Position numbers and translations under genes: made by a program | Shown: in pieces, positions 7,982 to 12,306 of the stretch | How positions within the stretch are numbered: position 1 is the first letter of the stretch | Layout: each line of letters starts with the position of its first letter | Notes under the pieces: generated by a model | Told to the model about the DNA's origin: nothing | What the model saw: the letters and a program-made list of their open reading frames with translations, nothing else | The model's database searches: none | From: Prevotella sp. | Lineage (GTDB): Bacteria > Bacteroidota > Bacteroidia > Bacteroidales > Dysgonomonadaceae | Direction of reading: 5' to 3' | DNA: 12,306 nucleotides | Assembly (NCBI GenBank): GCA_031263965.1 | Contig: JAISES010000342.1 | Location: 1 to 12,306, forward strand

Positions 7982-8031
7982 CATGCAACTGTCCGCCTAT
8001 GGGCAGACAGTTGCATGGTTCGGGCCGAACC
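7982..8031 (+). other. Back-to-back inverted repeats at the sulfatase start
   Basis: CATGCAACTGTC (7982-7993) is a perfect 12-base reverse complement of GACAGTTGCATG (8006-8017). After one mismatch the stem can continue with GCC/GGC (7995-7997 / 8002-8004) around a four-base loop. Immediately adjoining it, GGTTCGG-G-CCGAACC (8017-8031) is a second perfect dyad. A 10-base palindrome GATCATGATC lies just upstream (7951-7960). No T-run follows. The structures occupy the junction between the SusD gene and the degradative enzymes. They cover two of the possible sulfatase start codons, so they may control expression or mark this DNA as untranslated leader. Confidence 0.65.
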
Positions 8032-9465
8032 CTGGCAAAGAATCGTGCTATTATCTGGAAATGCGCCTTATGCCTGTTCATACCCTTTGTCGCTATAGGC
8101 AAAAACAATAAAAATGTATTATTTATAGCTATTGATGATTTACGTCCTACATTAGGATGTTATGGAGATACGATAGCAATAACTCCTAATATAGATGCGT
8201 GTGCAAAGAAGGGGGTTCTATATAAAAATGCATATTGCCAGCAGGCACTTAGCGGGCCTTCACGTGCTTCCTTGCTAACGGGGATGTATCCGGACAGAAT
8301 TGGCGTAACAGACCTTCGAACGCATTTTCGGGAAAAATGTCCGGATATAATCACTTTACCGCAATTCTTTAAAAACAATGGCTATAATGCTGTCGGAATA
8401 GGTAAAATATTCCATGCAAGCCCACGGACGCAAGATACGGTTTCCTGGTCGGCTCCCCCTATATATAATTTGTCTGATAAGAAAGAAGAATACTTGCTCC
8501 TATCAAACCAGACAGGACGAAAAGCTATTGCAGTTGAGGTGGTTGACATGGAAGAAAACAAATTTATTGACGGAAAAGTCACAAAAGAGGCATTGGGGAA
8601 AATCAAAGAATTTGGCAAGACAGGTGAATCTTTTTTCCTGGCTGTAGGGTATATCAAACCTCATTTGCCTTTCAGCATGCCAAAGAAATACTGGGATTTA
8701 TATGCCGGTACAGACTTCAAGCCTTTGCCAACCGGGAAAAACAATTTGTCTGGCATACCGGAAATAGCATTTCATAATTCAGAAGAATTAAGAGGCTATA
8801 CGGATATTAATAACGGAGAGATAAACGAAAACAAAGCTAAAGAACTTCTCCGGGGCTACTATGCCTGTGCAAGCTTTATAGATGCGCAAATCGGACAATT
8901 GATGAACGAATTGAAAGCGGTGGGTTTAGACAAGAATACCATTATCGTCATTTGGGGAGACCATGGGTTTCATTTGGGAGAGCAAGACCTGTGGTGCAAA
9001 TCTACAAACTTTGAAGTAGCCTGTAAAGTCCCATTGTTGATCTATGATCCGGAATGCGAAAAATATAGCCGGGATATTGACAACTGTGTCGAATCAGTAG
9101 ATGTTTACCCAACGCTTCTGGATATGTGTGGGTTTAAGCCTTTGTCTTCTTTGCCCGGCCAATCATTGTTGCCTTTAATGACGAAAACGGGAAAAGGAAA
9201 AGACTATGCTTTCAGCCAGTTCCCAAGACCTTATAATGCTGTACATACTTCCAATAATCAAACACATATAGGTTATACAGTACGAATAAAGGATTGGAGA
9301 TATACATTGTGGTACGATATAAAATCCGGGGAAATTACCGACAGAGAGTTATATTATCTGCCCGATGGGAATATCGAACAAAAGAATCTAAGCGGAAATA
9401 ATTTATATTTCAATAAGGAAGCAGAATTATCTGCTATGATTAAAGAATTCAGAAACCACTTTTAA
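7999..9465 (+). CDS. Type I sulfatase, iduronate-2-sulfatase-like, serine-type formylglycine site
   Basis: Alkaline-phosphatase-fold sulfatase, 488 residues from ATG 7999 (505 from ATG 7948). Numbering here is from 7948. Metal ligands are D63/D64 (IDDLRP) and D338/H339 (WGDHGFHLGE). The formylglycine motif is SGPSR with Ser102 (AGC at 8251). Other active-site residues are K153 (GKIFH), K237/H239 (GYIKPHLPF) and K351. The order and wording (LGCYGD, NAYCQQA, FFLAVGYIKPHLPF, SQFPRPYNA, VRIKDWRYTLW) follow human iduronate-2-sulfatase closely, placing it in that group. The hydrophobic stretch IIWKCALCLFIPFVAIG indicates secretion. The start is uncertain: ATG 7948 and 7999 both give unusually long, odd n-regions overlapping hairpins, and a CTG at 8032 would give a compact signal beginning with Leu/Met-AKNR. 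Maturation needs an anaerobic sulfatase-maturating enzyme encoded elsewhere. The substrate is unknown; context suggests a sulfated sialoglycan. Confidence 0.88.
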   Translation: MGRQLHGSGRTLAKNRAIIWKCALCLFIPFVAIGKNNKNVLFIAIDDLRPTLGCYGDTIAITPNIDACAKKGVLYKNAYCQQALSGPSRASLLTGMYPDRIGVTDLRTHFREKCPDIITLPQFFKNNGYNAVGIGKIFHASPRTQDTVSWSAPPIYNLSDKKEEYLLLSNQTGRKAIAVEVVDMEENKFIDGKVTKEALGKIKEFGKTGESFFLAVGYIKPHLPFSMPKKYWDLYAGTDFKPLPTGKNNLSGIPEIAFHNSEELRGYTDINNGEINENKAKELLRGYYACASFIDAQIGQLMNELKAVGLDKNTIIVIWGDHGFHLGEQDLWCKSTNFEVACKVPLLIYDPECEKYSRDIDNCVESVDVYPTLLDMCGFKPLSSLPGQSLLPLMTKTGKGKDYAFSQFPRPYNAVHTSNNQTHIGYTVRIKDWRYTLWYDIKSGEITDRELYYLPDGNIEQKNLSGNNLYFNKEAELSAMIKEFRNHF

Positions 9466-9478
9466 TAGATAAAATAAA

Positions 9479-11113
9479 ATGAAGACGATATTTTTCATGC
9501 CGCTTTTAACAATATGCTTTGCTTGTTGTACGGGGCATACAGAGCAACTGAGTGTTATCTGTGAACAACCTGTTTTGCCTGTCTTGACAATGAAGGACAC
9601 AAATCCAGTGTTGAAAACAATATTGGTTCGTAATAGTTCTATTGATTATTCTTTGAAAGAAATAACGCTTTCATTAGAAGGAACAACCGATTTAAGTGAT
9701 ATCGAAAGTGTAGGCCTGTATCAGGCAGATGAGAACGGGATGTTGGACAATGACAAACCGATCGGAAGGGGATTGCCTCCTGCCGGGAAGTTGGTTTTCA
9801 AGAACGATTTTCCAGTCAATACAGACTCACTTATATACTGGGTTTCCATAAAGTTAAAAGAAGATATTGATCTTAGCCACTGGGTGAATGCCTCTTGCAA
9901 AGAGATTGTAACCAGTTTGGGGAAAGTTGACCTGTCACTTGTTCCGGTGTCTCCGGGTTTGCGAGTGGGAGTGGCTGTCAGGCAACATAATCAGGATGGG
10001 GTACATACTTCGCGGATACCCGGATTGGCAACTTCTAAAAAAGGGACACTTTTAGCCATATATGATGCACGGTGGGAGATGGCAAGAGATTTGCAGGGAG
10101 ATATTGACATTGCCCTCAATAGAAGTGAAGACGGAGGGCGTACCTGGCAACCGGTCCAAATCGTACTTGACAGGAAAGAATGGGGTGGTTTGCCTGAAAA
10201 ATTCAATGGTGTAAGCGATGCTTGTATTTTGGTGGATGAAAAATCCGGGGATATTTATATAGCAGGCCTGTGGATGTATGGCGTTTTAGATGAGGAAACG
10301 GGGAAATGGCTTCCGGGTATGACAAAAGACAGTACATACTGGATACATCAATGGCGCGCTAAAGGATCGCAACCGGGATTTGATGTAAAGGAAACATCCC
10401 AGTTTCTGATCTCAAAAAGTACAGATGACGGACTGACCTGGAGTGAACCGGTCAATATTACAAAACAAACGAAGAAAAGGGAATGGTGGTTGTATGCTCC
10501 CGCACCAGGACATGGTATTACGCTATCCGACGGCACGTTGCTTTTCCCTACACAAGGGCGAGATGAAGCCGGTATGTCTTTTTCTAACATAACATACAGT
10601 AAAGATGGAGGGGAAACATGGATCGCCAGCAATCCGGCTTATAAAAATACGACGGAATGTATGGCTGTGCAACTTTCGGATGGTTCCATCATGTTGAATA
10701 TGCGTGACAATCGGAATCGCGGTAATACAGAAGTGAATGGCCGTTCGATTGCTACAACCGCTGATTTGGGAGAAACCTGGACAGAGCATCCGACATCTCG
10801 AAAAGCGCTTATTGAGCCGACTTGTATGGCAAGCATACATAAGCATCTGTTCAATCGTGAGGACAAAGAACAATCGATCCTGTTGTTTGTCAATCCCGAA
10901 TCGTACTCAATGCGTAATCATATCACGCTGAAAGTAAGTTTTGATGACGGAAATAGTTGGCCTGTGGAAAAACGGATATTGCTTGATGAATATAGCGGAA
11001 GAGGCTATTCCTGCATTACATCCATTGATGAAAACAGGATAGGAATCCTTTATGAAAGCAGCCAGGCGGATATAATATTCCAGCAGGTATTATTGGATGA
11101 ATTGGTAAAATAA
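9479..11113 (+). CDS. nanH: Secreted/lipoprotein exo-alpha-sialidase, GH33
   Basis: A 544-residue GH33 neuraminidase that hydrolyses terminal sialic acids from glycans. The N-terminal signal MKTIFFMPLLTICFACC has two adjacent cysteines (C16/C17), either of which could be lipidated, although the lipobox is not classical. Residues about 30-155 form the sialidase-associated N-terminal beta domain, followed by the six-bladed propeller. Five Asp boxes are visible: SEDGGRTW (216-223), STDDGLTW (314-321), SKDGGETW (374-381), TADLGETW (427-434) and SFDDGNSW (487-494). The catalytic set is complete: R179 in the RIP motif, D204, E393 (TECMAVQLSDG), R409 (LNMRD), R479 and Tyr510 (GYSCIT), followed by IGILYE. 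Length agrees with Bacteroides NanH. It starts 13 bases after the sulfatase stop and ends 9 bases before the transporter, so the three are surely cotranscribed. Confidence 0.95.
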   Translation: MKTIFFMPLLTICFACCTGHTEQLSVICEQPVLPVLTMKDTNPVLKTILVRNSSIDYSLKEITLSLEGTTDLSDIESVGLYQADENGMLDNDKPIGRGLPPAGKLVFKNDFPVNTDSLIYWVSIKLKEDIDLSHWVNASCKEIVTSLGKVDLSLVPVSPGLRVGVAVRQHNQDGVHTSRIPGLATSKKGTLLAIYDARWEMARDLQGDIDIALNRSEDGGRTWQPVQIVLDRKEWGGLPEKFNGVSDACILVDEKSGDIYIAGLWMYGVLDEETGKWLPGMTKDSTYWIHQWRAKGSQPGFDVKETSQFLISKSTDDGLTWSEPVNITKQTKKREWWLYAPAPGHGITLSDGTLLFPTQGRDEAGMSFSNITYSKDGGETWIASNPAYKNTTECMAVQLSDGSIMLNMRDNRNRGNTEVNGRSIATTADLGETWTEHPTSRKALIEPTCMASIHKHLFNREDKEQSILLFVNPESYSMRNHITLKVSFDDGNSWPVEKRILLDEYSGRGYSCITSIDENRIGILYESSQADIIFQQVLLDELVK

Positions 11114-11122
11114 GAACATCGA

Positions 11123-12306
11123 ATGAAAAACACGAAAATATATCCTTGGGTAGTCGTAGGGTTGTTGTGGGTGGTGGCGTTGTTGAATTATCTTGACCGT
11201 CAGATGCTTTCTACTATGAAAGATGCGATGAGGGTGGATATTGTTGAGTTGGAGTCTGCTGCAAACTTTGGGCGTTTGATGGCTATCTTTTTATGGATAT
11301 ATGGTTTCATGAGTCCTGTTGCAGGAATGATAGGCGACCGGATGAACCGCAAATGGCTGATTGTGGCAAGTTTGTTTGTCTGGTCGTTTGTGACGCTTAT
11401 GATGGGATATTGCACCACGTTCAATCAGATTTACGTGCTAAGGGCGATCATGGGGGTAAGCGAAGCGATCTATATTCCTGTCGCTTTGGCTTTGATAGCG
11501 GATTACCATGAAGGGAAAACCCGTTCCCTGGCGATAGGGATTCACATGACGGGGCTATATGTAGGGCAGGCGTTAGGTGGATTCGGAGCAATGATAGCAG
11601 GTACATATTCATGGGAAACGACATTCCATACATTTGGGTTGACAGGTGTAGTGTATAGCATAGTCTTGTTGTTGTTCCTGCATGAGAAAAAAGGACGTAA
11701 TACGCCTCCCGCCGCTATGCAATCCGGCATACGGAAAGAAAACCAGTTTAAGATAGCCTTGAGAGGCCTGGCGGTAGTAGTTTCCAATATATCGTTCTGG
11801 ATCATCTTGTTTTATTTCGCTACCCCAAGCCTTCCGGGATGGGCTGCGAAGAACTGGTTGCCAACATTGTTCTCGGAGAATTTAGGGATAGAAATGACGC
11901 AGGCGGGGCCATTGTCAACCATCACGATAGCGGCATCTTCTTTTGCAGGCGTTATTTTCGGAGGGTTATTGTCCGACAGATGGATATTGCGCAACATTCG
12001 CGGACGCGTTTATACCGGTGCGATCGGCTTGTCGTTGACTATTCCGGCCTTGTTGCTCTTAGGGTTTGGCAATAGCCTGCCTGCCATCATCTTGGGCGGA
12101 ATCTGTTTCGGCATAGGTTTCGGCATATTTGATACAAATAATATGCCTATTTTATGTCAGTTCATATCGTCACGCTACCGGTCTACGGCTTATGGCATCA
12201 TGAACATGACAGGCGTCTTTTCGGGAGCCGCCATCACAAATTTTCTGGGTAAATCGATGGATGGCGGTACGTTAGGCCGGGATTTCGCCTTATTGGCCGG
12301 AGTCGT
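11123..12306 (+). CDS. nanT: MFS sugar-acid transporter, probable sialate permease (3' truncated)
   Basis: ATG 11123 opens a frame that runs off the right edge (394 codons). It begins MKNTKIYPWVVVGLLWVVALLNYLDRQ. Eleven hydrophobic segments are readable and a twelfth begins at the edge, as expected for a 12-helix major facilitator. The loop 2-3 signature is GDRMNRKWLI (D72, R73, R76), and a basic cytoplasmic loop (HEKKGRN...RKENQ) separates the two halves. Bacteroides and Tannerella nan loci use an MFS NanT to move sialate from periplasm to cytoplasm, and the tight 9-base spacing after the sialidase supports this. Substrate is inferred from context. Only the end of helix 12 and the C-tail are missing. 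Confidence 0.88.
   Translation, partial: MKNTKIYPWVVVGLLWVVALLNYLDRQMLSTMKDAMRVDIVELESAANFGRLMAIFLWIYGFMSPVAGMIGDRMNRKWLIVASLFVWSFVTLMMGYCTTFNQIYVLRAIMGVSEAIYIPVALALIADYHEGKTRSLAIGIHMTGLYVGQALGGFGAMIAGTYSWETTFHTFGLTGVVYSIVLLLFLHEKKGRNTPPAAMQSGIRKENQFKIALRGLAVVVSNISFWIILFYFATPSLPGWAAKNWLPTLFSENLGIEMTQAGPLSTITIAASSFAGVIFGGLLSDRWILRNIRGRVYTGAIGLSLTIPALLLLGFGNSLPAIILGGICFGIGFGIFDTNNMPILCQFISSRYRSTAYGIMNMTGVFSGAAITNFLGKSMDGGTLGRDFALLAGV

Noticed and set aside
10348..10893. Overlapping minus-strand frames over the sialidase
   Set aside because: They sit opposite the Asp-box region; the repeated codons there produce stop-free antisense frames by chance.

Overview
The window looks like a chromosomal piece of a Bacteroidales genome (Bacteroides/Parabacteroides/Tannerella type). 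The evidence is a SusC/SusD pair, a lipoprotein-style SusD, a sulfatase next to a sialidase, AT-rich start regions without strong Shine-Dalgarno sequences, and tight co-directional gene packing. All genes are on the + strand. The content reads as a sialic acid (N-acetylneuraminate) utilisation locus of the nan type.

Layout. Bases 2-112 are the C-terminal tail of an unrelated or unrecognised gene. Bases 113-433 are non-coding, with repeated CTGAAAG-type elements on the left and a 17-bp dyad at 382-398 on the right. The dyad fits the operator pattern of FadR-type GntR regulators. Then follow: a GntR/FCD regulator (434-1147); a kelch-type sialate mutarotase-like secreted protein (about 1171-2241); an N-acetylneuraminate lyase with the full set of sialate-specific residues (2279-3196); a hairpin (3194-3230); a SusC-type TonB-dependent porin (about 3278-6442); a SusD-type surface lipoprotein (6476-7930); an iduronate-2-sulfatase-like sulfatase carrying a serine-type formylglycine motif (to 9465); a five-Asp-box GH33 sialidase (9479-11113); and an MFS transporter cut by the window end (11123 onward).

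How they would work together (inference from family knowledge). The sialidase, and possibly the sulfatase, trims host glycans. The SusD/SusC pair captures and imports the released sugar across the outer membrane. The mutarotase equilibrates anomers in the periplasm, the MFS protein carries sialate over the inner membrane, and the lyase splits it into ManNAc and pyruvate. The GntR/FCD protein at the head of the cluster is the obvious local regulator. The SusC lacks the extra N-terminal signalling domain used for anti-sigma control, so a one-component switch is likely. ManNAc epimerase and hexokinase are not in the window and may lie to the right.

Most unusual points. A sulfatase sits where related loci often carry a sialate O-acetylesterase. 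The sulfatase has Ser rather than Cys at the formylglycine position. Back-to-back perfect inverted repeats lie across the predicted sulfatase start, which makes that start doubtful and suggests RNA-level control between the transport genes and the enzyme genes. I see no RNA genes, CRISPR arrays or insertion sequences.
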